NCBI GenBank assembly: GCA_022578965.1
Contig: MU400568.1
Location: forward strand, 186,001 to 250,000
Reading direction: 5' to 3'
From: Xylaria sp. FL1777
Taxonomy: Eukaryota; Ascomycota; Sordariomycetes; Xylariales; Xylariaceae
DNA: 64,000 nt
Part shown: one piece after another, positions 20,906-35,597 of the stretch
Numbering within the stretch: the stretch's first letter is position 1
Layout of the letters: every line of letters starts with the position of its first letter
The notes under the pieces: model-generated
What the model was told of the DNA's origin: nothing
What the model saw: only the letters and a program-made list of their open reading frames with translations
Databases searched by the model: none
Made by a program: the position numbers and the translations under genes

Positions 20906-23900
20906 AGTTCACCGAATCCAGCTCCCCTAACGCGTACCGTACCGTACCGTTACGGGTTCGGCAAACCCAGTTCCAGTTTGCCCGTAGGCCTCGCGGCGTC
21001 TAATGTAGCTAGCTAGGTAGCTGTGTGACGAACCCCCTTCGTGAAACGGGGGCGGGAAAGAACTTTCAGGCCCCCAAAAATTCCGTTCGTCGAGATAAGG
21101 TACGTGTCGCTAACAAACTTGCCGTGCCTCTTTCTTGCTTGATGGCAAACGCACAAACTGGTCTATTCTGGGAAGATCTGTTATCGGAAGGAAGAAGAAG
21201 AAGAAAAAGAAGGTACGCAGTATTTTTTAATAAAAAAAAAAAGAGGATATGATCAATGCATTGTTGAATCAGCTCGTAATATCTATCAGCTTGTTATCGA
21301 CGGGCATCATGAATTAGAATTAACACATGCTATATACACATAAAGACAGCAGCAGTAGGTAGCTGGGTGCGGTTGGTTGTTAGGTAGCGAATATTATGGT
21401 GGTAGTAGTGGTAGTGGTAATGTCCAGTCAGACGTCAATTATGAGGTGGGTTTAGTGCCCGCTTGGACTCATCTGTCCGGAACCGAGGTAGGCAATAATG
21501 GTACCTTACGCAGTAGGTATGTACATAGGTACATGTTCCGACCTTCGCGCGCTTCGGGCCGTCTACGTACTTACCTAATCGAGCGTGTGATGGGGGTCGC
21601 GTCTGCCTGTCTTGGTTAGGTCCGTAGATAGTAAGTATGTATGTACGCAACATGTCGCCCCCATGCATGCAACTTTGTAAATCTACAGGTAGGGGGGGGA
21701 AAAAACAATAATAACACAAAGACCCCCATTTTTGACTACCAAAATAAACAACAATGAAAGACACGATTTAGTAATTGGCTCGCCTGAATAATTGTTTACG
21801 AATGTATTGTATAGGTATTCCATACCATTCTATTGTACGCTTACCTACCTATTCAACTTCATGCACATCGTACCTACACTACGTAGTATATAAGCTAGTA
21901 GTCTCTGTGGCGTTGCATTGGACCGAGCAATAGTACACCTATTATATGCAGTAGTGCAGTGTGTCTATTCCTGGTACCTTATTTGGGTACGCGGCCCTAC
22001 GCACTGCTACGCACGTCATGTCCCAGGCCACGCCATCTATGCGTCGAATCACGGCCCGGAGGCTTCACATGTGTAATCTATAAGCTTCCAGAAAATGTCC
22101 AAGAGCCTTTGTGTGTGCATTCAGACATATTTTCCTATGGCAATTCCAATCCAGCATGGCCTGATAAAGCTCTGTGATGATGATGATGATGATGAGTTCA
22201 CGATGGCGTGGTTGGGATGATCATAACCCGCTCACTGCCTACGTAGTGTACTTGGGCTTAGCTCAGTACAATCAACAACTTGTCAATACTTTGCGAGCTT
22301 CCTCTTGACAACCGAATACGCATTAACATTTTGTTATACTAAATCGAAGACTTCATCTTACCCATCCAAGTAGGTAAACTAGATACCACCAATTTAGATT
22401 ATTCTGTTGTTATAACTGTCAATTTGGTCTTGCACAATGGTATCTATGTTGCCTTTTACTCGATATATCTTACTTCGAGATTTTAGTCTTACACATGTCA
22501 ATTAATTGCCATGTCCTAGATAAACCATTATCCCATCGGCATATTAAATCTGATCTGACTTTAGAAATCTGATATTGTATAAGGTAGAAAATCTTCAGGT
22601 CGTGTGCGGTCTCGAGTTAAACAAAGGTATAGCTCGTTCCCAGACGATCGTAGAAGCAGAGTAAAAGTAAGTGAGACCGTCTACCTGGAAACCAATTAGG
22701 CAGCCAGGTCAACCATGGGAGTCACCGTACCATAAGTCTAGCTAGAGCCATGTGATACAGTCCTACCCGTTACTCGTTCGCCGTCTCGGCGACATGTATT
22801 GGTAAGGCATTTGTAGGCTTTGGATTCGTAAGCCTAATCGCTACTATGAGCAATAGGTCGCAACTTAGAGCCAAATCTGCGTCATTTCTTGCGCCTATCT
22901 ACACAAGTTCGCATCTACCTGCATATACTTGTACATCGTTCTCAGTGTGAGACCTACCAGTACCTGACCCGGCCGCTAGTGTAGATGAACAGCTTCGCCG
23001 ACTCTGGTTTGGCCTTACGTCCGAGGAGACGTTGAAGAGAGTGCGCTGGGCGTAGGTAGGTAGTATTGATATGCGCGGAGAGCGAGTTCATTGTGGAGAC
23101 TGTCGATACTGTAACGAATGGGCGATCTGCAACTGGTACCTTGCTTACTCGTTCGGATGAACGGTGGAGACTAGCCGAGCGAGCGAAACTCGTAGAGGAA
23201 ATTCCCAAAGAGATGCATAACTTCCTCGATGATTATCAATCAGTCAATTATCTGATTGGTGAGCCGTCGGACTTATTACCTTGATAAAGTGCAGATGAGG
23301 CATGGGTTGGGTTGAACTGAAGGGTACGCAGACCAGACCTGCACGTACTGGAGGAGCAAGAGAAGTGTGAGAGACTCTGAAATACTGTAGCACATACGTA
23401 GCACGTATCCCTCGCGTGGCTTCGAGGGTGCGATGCTCCGGTCTTACACTATACATGTGTACTACGGCACCAGACAGACAAACAACCGGACGAGTTGGGC
23501 CGTCGGTTGGAGGAGGTTCATATTCCCCAGAAACCCTTTCCTGGACGGCTACTCCTAACCCGGAAATAGAATATTAAACCAGCTGTACGATCGAATCGCG
23601 ATGATGCCGTTGGCGAAGACGACGCTGCCAATCGCGGGGAAAGGCAACGTTAATATATATCGACACAGACCAAAACGAAAAGGTGTGGTGGGGTTGGATG
23701 GAGGCGAGAGACAGCTTCGCCGAATCGTCCCGTCCTTACCCGCCCCCAAGTGCGTACGCAGGTAGGTAGTAGTGTACTTACACTACGGAGTCCAGAGAGA
23801 TAAATAGGTAGATAATAATACCGATACACTACGATGGCCCACTCTCATCCGCGCTTCCAGCTAAATAAGTGCAATATCTCGTTCAGGTGCTCTGATCGCC

Positions 23901-26900
23901 CCTTTGGGAGATGGTGGTTCGGGCGAGCCAGCCCGAGGGTCCGGCCAGTCGGCCGGCCGATGGAGCTGCAGCATCTCGACCTAAAACTGGTCATGCGCAT
24001 TGGAATCATTGGCGAGGGCCGCCGTCGAAGGGGAGCGAGACAGACAGAGAGAGAGGGCGTGGTTCCGAGAATCGGCCGGATCTACCAAGTACGTAGCTTG
24101 TGGACATCATCTTTCTAGAGGATTACAAAGGAGCAAGCAGGCAGGTAGGACGAGCTGCAATAATAATCCGGATTGCGGTTGCATGGAACGGTGCTGATTA
24201 CATACATGGCGGTGGGTGGCCGACAACAACCTGCATCCACCAAGGAAAAAGAAAGTCATGCCACGCTTCAGACTTTATGTAGTGTAGCAGCATATGATGT
24301 ACATCTGGGGTGGGATGAGCGAATTGCTACCCTGAAGATGCTGGACCTACCCTTCTTGGTCGCGCCCTGGACTGCAGGTGGTCGTTAGTAGTTAGTAGTT
24401 GTCTTAGTGCCTTGAATTCCTAGGTACTTACAGTAGGTAGGTATCTGGATTGATAAGTTGGGTACTTACTTAAGTACATACTTACTCAGTAGGTACAATT
24501 AGGTTAGGTAGGTTAGTAGTCGTGGAGAAAATGGCTGGCTGTGTGTGCTAGTTTGCTGTCTGTAGCGCCTCCGTTTTTTGAAACACTCTTGCTAACGAAA
24601 TCTTCCCTTTGAAAGCTCTGGAATTCCAACAATTGGGTTGAGGGCATTGCCAATCGAGATTGCTTGATTTAAAAAGTGCGATAATACCCGGTAACAAACG
24701 GCTCGTCTTCGGCCAAGACGGGAAGCCACAGGACAAAGCATTGTTCATGGGATTTTGCAAGTTAACTGTTGACGGGGTGCAGCTCATATTAGTAGCACAC
24801 TACTAGCTGATAAATTAATAATTAAGTTCGGGTACCCCTAGTGTAGGCAGGTACCTTTGTAGATGTGGATACAGTGCAAATAGCATGACTCTTGCTTTTA
24901 TTGACACTGTAAATTGTGACCTAGTCACAACGCCGAAGAAGACCATCAGTCATCGGTAGTCACAACGCGTTACCCGTCTTCTAACTTTTGCACATGGGGT
25001 GAGGTCCTTGCCCACTTTTGGTGTCATTTTAGGATTGCTGTCTTACATGGGAGTCTCACAAGAAGCTGTTTGCCCCCAGATCTAGGACCGTACCTGAAAA
25101 CTTGCCTTGCCAGCTGCTGTCAATCAACAACGGCGCCCAAATGAACTTGCTCTACAAACCGCTCGTTTCCCTCCACCTTGGCAATTAGCAATTATATGTT
25201 GCAACAATCGTTGTTTGAAGTGTTTGAAGAGAGGAGTCGTAACAGCGTATGCGTAAGACTAGGAGGTAAGCTTCGTAGCCCTGAAAGATTAAGTACCAGG
25301 TAGGTATGTAGCAGATCTTGTATAATCCTTTATAGTTACATACTAGGTAGTCTTCAGTCCACACCACCATCAGCATTACCACTACCACCACTATCTACAA
25401 CAACAACAACGACGACGACGACGACAACTACTGTTACAATTATCTACCTCTGGAGAGAATCAAGATACACTAGGGTAACTATTTGGGGTTCCACGGGTTG
25501 ACCGATGGGTGTCTCTCTTTGTGATATGTTCTTATTTGGGATGGTCCATCCACAGCATCATGATTACATGCAGCCCAAAGTCGGACCCGTCTCTCTGGTG
25601 CTATGTAAGCTTCAGCCACCGTGTCCATCGAGGTGGCCAAAAACGAGACGAAATAGACGATATGCAGATATGAAGAAATGTCTCGGTCAGATCTGGGACA
25701 TACAGTAATTAGTGTCCCTTCATCCCCGTGACAAGAGTGTGCCCGGATTGGGTACCAGCAGCCGACCATCAAGCGCTCCAGTTCCAATCAGGAGTTTCCG
25801 TGCATCTCTGGCTGCATGGTCAGCACCAGTGCGCACCTCCTACCGTCATTCGCTACGCTGACAAGATGTCAAGATAGGCCCAAGACCTGCCAATCAGTCA
25901 GCAAGATCAGGTGGAAATGTAGACCAAGAACGGGCAATATCCTCACATCTATTTTTTTATTTTTTTTGTTTTTTTTGAGCTAAATACTGGCAAATCACCA
26001 GCACTCCCACCCTGGCTCCGATATGTGTGGTACCGGCAGTGAAAGACAGAGGATCAAGCCCCAATGGAGGCAATAGAGGCACTTTGCTCCCCATACCAGA
26101 GCACCGTATACTGCAGTATAGTACGGTGCGTAGTGGTAGGTAGTGTCGCCAAGTTCTTGTGCTAAATTTGGGTAGGTATAAGGAGGTAGTAGGTATGTAC
26201 ACAGCACAGCAGACTTGGGCATCCCCGCCTACCTAACATATTTACTTAACAAAACAACTGCGTAACAAACATTACATATACGCACGAACACACCGGGATG
26301 CAGCTTTGACTTTTCTTTCAAGCATATAAATAAAGGCCGCCGCCTCCTCAGGTCGTTATACTTTGCTATTGTTGTTTGTGCTAGGCAGTTTTCTTGTCTT
26401 CCTTGTATTTCTGAAACTTTAACCCGCCATCCAATCATCCTACTTTTCTCAATTCCACTAGGCCCATTTATTAACCTCTTAGGTACTTACCTACAACTTT
26501 ATACGTATATACCGCGTATAGCGGGCATCTCTTCCCATACACGCCGTCTCCTATGATAGTACAACTTATTTTGTACATTTCCAGCGCTCATACACTACCT
26601 ACATGCCTAGTGTGTCTGATCCATTAATACATGCTGGATTGCCTCTCATTTTATTACGAGTTCAATCGAAGGAACTATGACATAGGGACAGGAGGTAATG
26701 TAGGAGCAGTAAATACCTTTGTAGAAATCGGTACGGAAAGGCCGGGACTCACCGAATCTTTATTCATTTTTGCGCCTCACTCAGAAAAATACATGTATCA
26801 GTTGGGTGGACAGCATGTGATGAGCTGGCTCGCCCAGCATCCACTGACCTTCTTGGGGTTGGTCAATGTGAGCAGACTCAAGCATCGCTAAGACATTTGC

Positions 26901-28841
26901 TAGGCTACCAATGAGCTGTTGGCCCTCAGGTACAACTGTGTAATGTACCTAGGTATCTCGACAGTCCGCACAATACGAAGAGCATACCTCAATGATGTAA
27001 CGAGGTACCCACCGTACGGTACAGACTGACCAGGCGTATCCGGGCTTAGCGGCCAGCGAACTAGGTGTTGTACTAACAGCGCCACACCTACACTAGGTAA
27101 GAACCTAGACGGGCTCTCCAAGCATGTTAGATGTTCCTTTTCTTGGAGGATGTGTTTCATCGCGACATGAAAAACTCGTAGGGACCATTCAGCCATAGTC
27201 TAACTTCAAAGCCCTAACCAGCTTATAAACGGCGTTTTTCTTGTCTACCTACACCATGTGCCAGATCATCAATCAGCTCCGAATGGTTGAGTGGCTGGCG
27301 TATCCACACAAGCTACAGTAGTGTACTAACATACGCTACTACCTAATCCGTAAGTAAGGTTTTGTATGTAGGCAGGTAGACTACTACCTATTGTGTGCTA
27401 GACCCGACTGCAATACACAGGTAACCGCCTACTGTACATCAAGGTATCAGTGTGGAATCCGCCTCTTCTACCTAACAGAGTCACATACCTGGTGTATGTA
27501 AGGTATACGAATAGTAGACATAGAGGGTAAAATACATACGGAAATACAAATGTGTAGGTACTGCTGCAGAGCACACTGATGCAACCATAAGTATGTAATC
27601 GCAGCTGATTGATGATGGGTCGATGTTATTCTTCCCATCAATGTTGTTTTTGTAAATACCCGGATACGATGGCCAGGTCGCTCTTCTCCGGTGCGGTGTA
27701 CCAATATTCTATATTGAAATGAAGATACCTGACTAGGTATGATTAGTGGTATCTCCAGCCAGAAGAGTGTCTGGTGACTTTGGCCCTATTGTATGTAAGA
27801 GATGCTCTCCAGGAAACGACGTAGCTGATGAGTCGGGACGGACCAAGTGAAATAGCGCAAGCCATCTGCCTCATTGGGCGATGTCCTGCCGTACGCTAGG
27901 TAAACTCGCCTACGCTACAGATACACTACCTACTCATACTGCGTACCTAGAGAGACAGCCCCTGTTCCACAGCCTGGGTACATAGAAGTCCACGAGTACC
28001 TCGGTAGTACCCTACGCTGGATTGCAGCGTGGGTCCAAGAGCGGTGACAGCCTGTTACACGCATGTTTCTTCCACAGTGCCCGGACCATTGTTAGGCAAA
28101 ACAAGGCCAAAAGAGCGAGTGGGGCCAGGCACAACGGCCTGGCCTGGCCGAGCTCAGCAGACGAGCTAAACAGGCCGTGGTACTTGGCCAGTACTTCCCA
28201 CCAACGCCTCACAGACCTGTGCTGTGCTGGTACTTTCTCCACCTCCAATCCTCCCTCTCTATCCTTGATCCACCCATCCAACTCATCCGTCTTCTTTTAC
28301 TACCTACTCTACTCTACCTCTCCAACCATCCACCTCACCTCTCTTGTCTCTCTTGTCTGGCATTGTGCCTTGACTTCCTCTCTTTCTTCTTCCTCTTGAT
28401 CAAGAGAGTCCGATCTTGTACGACCTCGTCCTCCCGGTATTCTGGATCTTCATTGTCATCGTTCCTTGTACGGTTGATTGTGCTTGGTACCTAGGGCCTT
28501 TCTTCATCTTCCGAGCGCCTTGTCTCCGCTGCCATTGTCACCAACGCTGCCGCCCTCGTCCTCGTGATTTGGATCTTAGTCCTTATTTCTTCCTCGCCTC
28601 GATACTCCGGACCAACTTAACACGACCGACTCGACTGGCGGAAATTCAGACCACACCATGTAATGCAGCTGCATGAGAAGCCCACTATTCTACCGTTGGA
28701 CTGCTGAGAGTCTGGCTGGGTGCAGAGTGCAGAGCGCAGGTGTTTCTCAACGCCGCTAACACATTAAGAAACTGCTAGGATTAGGCGGATTGCAGCCACA
28801 TAGTCGTAAACCTAGCGAAACAGACGATTCGAAATACCAAT
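18727..28841. other. 10 kb gene-poor region with TAGG/CCTA-rich DNA
   Basis: I found no exon series with matching phases on either strand. Short tetranucleotide strings of the TAGG/CCTA type (for example near 20380, 24430-24520, 26160-26200 and 27890-27930) recur throughout. There is a (CA)15 run at 20873-20902, a GAT run near 22175-22194, GAC/CAA runs near 25400-25430 and an A/T run near 25950. Bases 28230-28440 are CT-rich and probably include the transcription start of the ELL gene. Small intron-rich genes or non-coding RNAs could still be hidden here. Confidence 0.55.
20873..20902. repeat. (CA)15 microsatellite
   Basis: Thirty bases of uninterrupted CA dinucleotide, inside the gene-poor region. 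Confidence 0.95.
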
Positions 28842-31266
28842 ATGTCGGCCCTTCGAATTCCAGACGCCGGCTTGCAGCTGGAGAGCTCGGCCGGCTCGAA
28901 GGACTTTCTTCCCATGCAGGCTTTCGGTATCACTTTAAACAATAGCATGATTGAGGATATGATCAAATGCGTACAGAGTGGACAGAATGTCGAACTAACT
29001 CTGGGGGGTACTCCGGTAAGTCTGGATTTACTGTTTCTTACGGTCGCTGAAATCTATCCGCAAACAATCACGCAGCATTGCAGTTTCGGGGACAAAAACA
29101 ACCAGAAACGATCTCGTGGTTATGCAGCACGTACAATACGTCCCTTGTTGGAAAAAGCATGGTGAAATAGACGTGATGATCTTGCTAAACTAACCATGGT
29201 AAACCAGTCTTTGCTCTACGGATCACAAGAGTCAAAGGTTTCAGCCACTCCAGAGTCTCTAGACTACGAATTGTATCTCACGGATCTGGCGGATGCTGGA
29301 AACAAGACTCAGCGGCTACCGCACCCTACCATGTCCATTTTCAAGCAGCCGCCCCCGTCCCTCTGGGCAAAGAAAGCGACGAAAGTCACAACCAAGCATA
29401 CCAGCCGCGCTTCATCGTCTGGGGTGGATTCGGACGCTGACACTCGGACTGGCTCATTCGCTCCAAAGAGCGGCAAGGGGTACGGTGACTTCGGCCGGGT
29501 CTTATTCTGCGGAGCTAACGATGAACAGGTCAAAATTTGTCAATGGCGGCTCCAAGGGTGGTAAACTCCTCCCCACGGGGAGACCTGCGATGGCGGGCGT
29601 CTTATCGAGTACGACAAACAGATCATTATCTTTGAGTCCCGCTCTCAACGGGGTATCTTCACCGAATCCCGCATTTTCCGCTTCCCAACAGATATTAGAG
29701 AAGAATAAGGGGCAGAGGTCCGTACTAGTCCATGAGTTAGCTGTGAGAGATCAGCCATACCAATACTTGAAAGATGTTTGGACCGGTGCGGACTCGGATC
29801 TGAAATCAACGGTCGAGAAGGTCGCCGATTTCAATAAGGCCACAGAGAAGTGGAGCTTGAAAAAGATATATTGGAAAGAACTCGACATCTGGAATTACGA
29901 TTACCAGAGCCCTGCGGACCGTCAGTCGGCCATTGACGGTGCTATCAAAGTATACGACAAGCAGAGAATGATGTTGTCCGATGCTGCATGGGAGAGGTTA
30001 CTCCCGCAAGAAGACAGGGGCAAAAATATCGTATTGAGCAAGTTGCAAGCGACTATAGCCAAGCAGAGCACGATCCCTCCTGCACCCAAGAAATCTGTTC
30101 AGAAGGGTGAGGATGGAAACAAGAGCGACATTGACTCGTCCAAAGCGAAAGGGGAAGCAATGTCTAGATCGATCTCTCAGCCAGTCGCCAGCAAACCGAA
30201 GAAGATTAGTGAACGAGAAGTTCGGACTAAGCGTCTCCTCCCAAATAAGAAACCTCCGCCGAAGAAACCGGTTAGCAAGGTCAAGGCTACAGAGGAGAAA
30301 GGCAAGAGGGTTCTTTCTGAAGAGTTTGTATACGACACAGATACTAGCGCGGAAGAAACCCCTCTATCACAGAGCAGTACGAATACCCCAAAACCAAAAC
30401 TTCCCCCTAAATCGGCCGAGAAACCGGCCGAGAAACCAGCCGAAAAGCCTATAGGAAGAATGAGTGAAAAGCCAAAGGAGCCGCCCGCTCCTCTCAAACC
30501 AAAACCGAAACCTATCGTTCGACCCCCTCGAGCGCCTGCGAAAGCGTTGGTTGCAACCAACAAATCACCTCAAAAGCGCCCCCGGGAAGATGAAGACAGT
30601 AGCTCTAGTTCAGGTGCTCCTCTGAGCAAGCGTATTAAGTCAAAGGAGCCACCGAAGCCCGCCACAGAGCCGAAGACAATAAAGCATCGGGCGTCCGATG
30701 CAAGCCAGAACTCTCGTGGAACCAACAGTACCATAATTTCAAGTTTTACCATAAAAAGCAAGAACACATCACCAACGAAGTCATCGCCTCTCGCTACGTC
30801 GCCGCCGACCAATGCCTCCGATCTTGAGGAACGCCCTTCGAGCCAACGACCGCCGAACCGTCCGCAGCAGCACCCACCCCAGCAACCGCGTAATGGAGAG
30901 CGGGAGCGCGGACGCGATCGCGGTCGAGCCCATGGTCCTACGAATAGCGTATCAACATCGGCTTCTGCCACATCGTCAGCGCCATCTACCGCCATAGCTC
31001 CCAAGAAGCGGAAAGAAAGAGAGCCGGTCGAGGAGTCACCTGAGACGACACCGACCCCACCCACGAAGAGGCCTCGTGTCTCGTCAGAGATCTTGGCTTT
31101 GGCTCTCAAATTCACCCGGTGCTATGAACGATACGAAACACTTCACCACGAGGTAGCTGCACTGAAAATCCCACCTGACGACAAACTTGCCGATTTGGTT
31201 GAGATGCGTGATAGACTTGTCAACATGAAGCGCGAAATTCAGCAAGCAGTTGCTTCTAGCGCGTAG
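28842..31266 (+). CDS. RNA polymerase II elongation factor ELL
   Basis: Exons 28842-29015, 29208-29479 and 29529-31266, giving 727 residues. The second intron is 49 nt with donor GTACGG and branch GCTAAC; skipping it is required to move between the two open frames. The N-terminal part matches the fungal ELL N-domain: MSALRIPDAGLQL, then IEDMIKCVQSGQNVELTLGG. A winged-helix-like segment follows (RSVLVHELAVRDQPYQYLKD through WKELDIWNY). The middle is long, basic and Pro/Lys/Ser-rich, with EKPAEKPAEKP repeats and several Lys/Arg runs. The last 60 residues form an occludin/ELL-type helical end (KFTRCYERYETLHHEV). ELL stimulates Pol II elongation by reducing pausing, in the nucleus. Family call firm; exact exon 1-2 border likely. 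Confidence 0.85.
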
Positions 31267-34200
31267 ATTAGTTGTTTTCCGAGCTTGGTTAATATGTTTC
31301 TGCCTAATTATTTATTGGTGGCAGGCAGCACGATTTGGGAGCAGAGTTCCTATGGTAGAAATACCGCTGATGGGAGATGTCTCTGGATATGTAGAGTTAA
31401 TGGGAGCCGAGGCTACCATACATGTGACACAACGGCCTTATCCGGTAACTATGACACATTTGGTATTTGGTAAAGAAATTTTCGCCCTTCAACACCTTAG
31501 GCTCTGGAATATCCTAGGGAAATTAATTGAGACCTACAGTAAAATAGAGAAAGCTCTTTCTACAATTGGACCTTTACTCGGATGTCCAGGCAAGTTATGA
31601 TTTGACGAGCTTTGTAGAAAAGAAGCGAGTACTATATATATGATAGGTCAATTTACCGAATTAGAAGATTACCAACACGTTTTGTCTAGAATCCATGCTT
31701 CACTATCATGCCTGATTCGATAAAGTAGATTTTTCGACTTGGTCGTAATATCATGAGCCATACTTTTAGATCCTGATCTTTAGTTGGGGGTTCTATCTCC
31801 CTCCTCTCGTTTCCCTTCTCTGTCTCCCTTCCCTCCTTAAAGTTGAAGCTTGCTATTTCAGAAGTCCTCACTATTTCATCTCGCTGCATGTGAGACGAGT
31901 TAACACCCGTCGCGCGGACTCGCTCGTGGTCATAACTGTGGTCAATTGCGGATTGGTGCGAGTCCAGTGTGTGTGTACATCTAGAATATGTATGCCTATA
32001 TATGCCTATATATACGTTCATCAGGCGTCTGTCAGTCTGTGGATCCATCTATCTACCTGTGTACGTGTAGGCTAAAACACATCAGCTACACCTAGTCTAG
32101 CACCAAGCCAAAAATCGTTCTGCTGATGGATATATAAATACAACTCGGGAAACATTGACCCTGAGCAGAGTCAGGCATGTCTTACTTCTCTTCCTGGCGG
32201 TTTATCGTTCCTGTATTTCTCCCTTCCGGAAAGATTAGGCCCGTTGGATAACAACAGGAGCCATCTATCTATTTATCTACTTATCTTGATTCGCCTCCTG
32301 CCGGCTTCCTTGGCTATGACGAAATACCACGCGAACTGCTAAAGGCCCATGCAGCTGTGGTCTTTCGCACGTATGCCAGATCGATCGGCTGTTCTTGCCG
32401 CGACGCAATATGACGGCAATGCCATGCGAGAGGCAAGGCAAGGCATATGCAAGGCAGACAGGCGAGTTCGCCGGACCGGGGAGGTAATCCATTTGGCCAG
32501 CCGTCGTGTTCAGCTCCGGGTAAATTTGCTTGTACGTCTTTTAATATCTTATTGATGTACTACTAGACATCGTTTTGCCCCGTATTTGGCTGGCTGCTAC
32601 CGAGAAACTACTTGTTTATCGGCCGATACTTTAGTATGAAGTCCGTGGAGGAGACGAAACCGTGTGGTCTTGGCATGCATGTAGGCATATAAGACGGGAG
32701 AAGCCCGCACGGCCAAGTTACGCAGACCAGAGCAAGCATGAGGCGGTTCCTCTGCGGCCAAGTTACACGATGATGCATCACGCAGTATGCAGAGGCGCGT
32801 CAGGAAGGCAGGGTGGTGGAATTGTCAGACAGACAGACGGACGAACAGACAGCCCACGAGAGCTACCTACCTACTTGGGTACGCCGGCCTCGCCGAGGAG
32901 GCTGGAAGAGACCACGTTCCCGCTGTCTACATACATACATATGCAGTAACCTTGGGGAAGTACCTATAGGTAGTGTATCTGTACCACGAGGCACAGCGTT
33001 TCGGAGGCATGGTCGCACGGCGTTCCTGCGTTCATTCTACGCCTCCTGCTCCAGTCAGCAAACATTAATAGAGCCGCAAAGACGTGTTTCAGGAATCCCG
33101 CGCCATCGGAGCACACCACCGTAGGCAGCTGCTTGAGAACATAGATAAGGTTGGGATAGGTCCCCCTGACTGCTTTCTCATGTAGTGCAAACAGGTGTCG
33201 CACTGCTTCTTCGGAGAGTAGAATGTCCCGTTTTGTCCGCGTGGTCACATGCTAACTAATCTTGAACGCGCCTAATGGTAGACGATAGGCGCGTCCGGGA
33301 TGGTAAGTCAGAAATAGGTAGGTAGTTTGTTACTTTGAGGTACCTTTGTGAGAGTACCTACCTTAGGTAGGTAGGTAGGTACTACCTATGTGGAAATTAT
33401 CCGATATCTATTGCTTACAGTTTGATATGCTGTCAGCAGAGGCGCAATTGTGGAAGCGGGAGCGGAAGCGGTAATTGCTAGATGTAACCTGAGTAAATTG
33501 ATAGCAAAATTGATACCATGCAATGCTAGGTCATTGTAGTATATTTGAGCAGGTGGTACTAGAAATAGAGGCACAGCTGACAGCTGATTGTCAATATTCC
33601 GAAAAATAAATATCTCTATATAGGTACTGAATTCAGGCCTGGTGGGACTACATGATAGCCATTTATACGCACTAGATGCCGTATAAACTTTTAGCTAGGG
33701 GTGTAGTTGACACCCAGAAATTACTTTCGATTTAGCGAGTAGCTGAATATAGAATCCGTGAAGACAGCCTCGAAACAAAAAGAACGTCACCTCGAGCCCG
33801 AGAAGACTTCAATTTTCAGTAGGCGGGGAAAGGGTGTAAAATCTCTGACATGGCAAAGAACGGCTAGTATTTTGCTAATCCCGGGCTAACAAGTGTGACA
33901 TAGTTTCGAAGCTGCTCCGGAGACTGTAGGATACCAGCAAAGTTGGACGATCGTGGCAGTAGCTGCACGGAGACGTAGCACGAAGACGCAGCACGAAGAC
34001 GCAGCAACGATGAGCACGTTTTGCGGGGTTACGCAACCAGCAAATGAGAAAGTTGCTCCTTATCACCTTGAGCTACACAGCATGCTTTGTGCGCCATCGG
34101 GTAATGGCTAGATAATCAGATTACTTTATTAAGACGTGGTTCCGCGACCCCGTCCTGTAAGACATTACCTCGACAGCATTCACCTCCTGGCCATGGCCTT

Positions 34201-35597
34201 GTCCAATCTAACCGATTACCACTCGCCGAGCTAGGACAGCCAGGATAATGTGAGTAAGATTGCATGGGTACCTAGCCGATGAGATGTAATGGCCCGGGGC
34301 TCCGGCCCGTGAGACTTGCGAGGGATGGTGGGTAGATATCGTAAACTATCCGCGTGAAAATGGGCGTGTTCCGCTTGGTTAAAAGGCCTTGGTGCATACT
34401 TAAGTGTGTACTAGCAGCCATTCGAGGACGCGCAGAGCCTCGTTAGTCATTTCGAGCTAGGTTTTAAAGTATGGTACCTTTGCGGCACAGTGTAAATGCT
34501 AGTCAATAATTCTTGCACTATAGGTTCAAGAGGTGTCTAGGAAGTTCCCCGCAGTTCCGAGCTGTCGGGTCAAGCTGATGCAGGGAGCGCGCTAGTAAAG
34601 TTTTGCAAAAGCAGTACGCATAGAGAGGTCTCACTATCAAGGTGTACCGTTTCCCTGGCCCTTATTTGCCCCTTTCGGAGTATCGCGATCCCATCAGTAT
34701 GTCTCACTCCACAGGGTATCACCGAAGTGAGGCAGTCGGTAGACGCTGAAGAGTACGGGCCTTTTCTTCGATCTGGTGTTGCAGCTGGCTTTTCCCTCAT
34801 TTTTTCCCCCTTCATTTATTTCCTTAGGGCAGATGAAAGAATAAGACGAAGCAGAGAACAAAGTCCAATTGTACTGCTAGATTGGTCTGTTAGGAGACGA
34901 TAACTTCCCGCAATGCAACCCCCTTTCAGTCAACTTCATGCGCGGGTACCCCTTTTCGCGGGTTTGGGGACAGTCGAGAGCTGGTTAGGCGCGGATAGGC
35001 TCCCGGGAGATAACAGATTGGAAGTCCAGGCTTGATCCTAGAAGGTACATACGTATAGAATTAAGTATGTACTTCAACCTAGGTCATGTCTCCTCAGAAG
35101 TACTATACTGTTCTACCCTGCCCAATCCAGAACGCGGATGCTAATGGAAAAATATCAACCAAATTTTGTTTGCGCTCTTCACTTGAAAAGCGCTAGGTTG
35201 GACAGACCGTCAGCTGGTCTGTTTGGCAAATCGAGGCTGGGTAATATGGTTTTACTGGCGGGTGGTTTTGTGCAACAGAGTTGCATGTCGGAGCGGGTTT
35301 GCACAGAACGCGGATGTCGTAAGTGTGTGTGCGGGATGTCATTTTGTGTTGTGTGCTGGGAAAGTCAAACGAACGAACACACAGACGGGTTTGCGGCGTA
35401 CCAAACTGAGGTAAATACTGGTATTAAAGCCCCCAGATTGGAAGAGATCTTCTTTTCTAACAGTCTTCATAGGGCGAAAAGATAAGACCCAGGTCATATG
35501 TTACTGAGCGTTGCATATTGGCGCCAGATATAATCACGGTAGAACCATTCTGTCACTACTTTTCCAGGCGAAATTGTCTGCAATAGTGAGATATACT
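31267..35597. other. Gene-poor intergenic region
   Basis: About 4.3 kb with many stops and short TAGG/CCTA repeats (for example 33340-33385). Small ORFs at 31250-31600, 32813-33124 and 35138-35485 show no recognisable domain and no supporting splice signals. Confidence 0.55.

Noticed and set aside
23066..23284. Plus-strand ORF with a soluble-looking sequence
   Set aside because: It begins with TTG, has no ATG near the start and no exon partners.
28022..28494. Two overlapping plus-strand ORFs of 105-125 codons
   Set aside because: CT-rich leader sequence of the ELL gene gives Ser/Leu/Thr runs; no domain.
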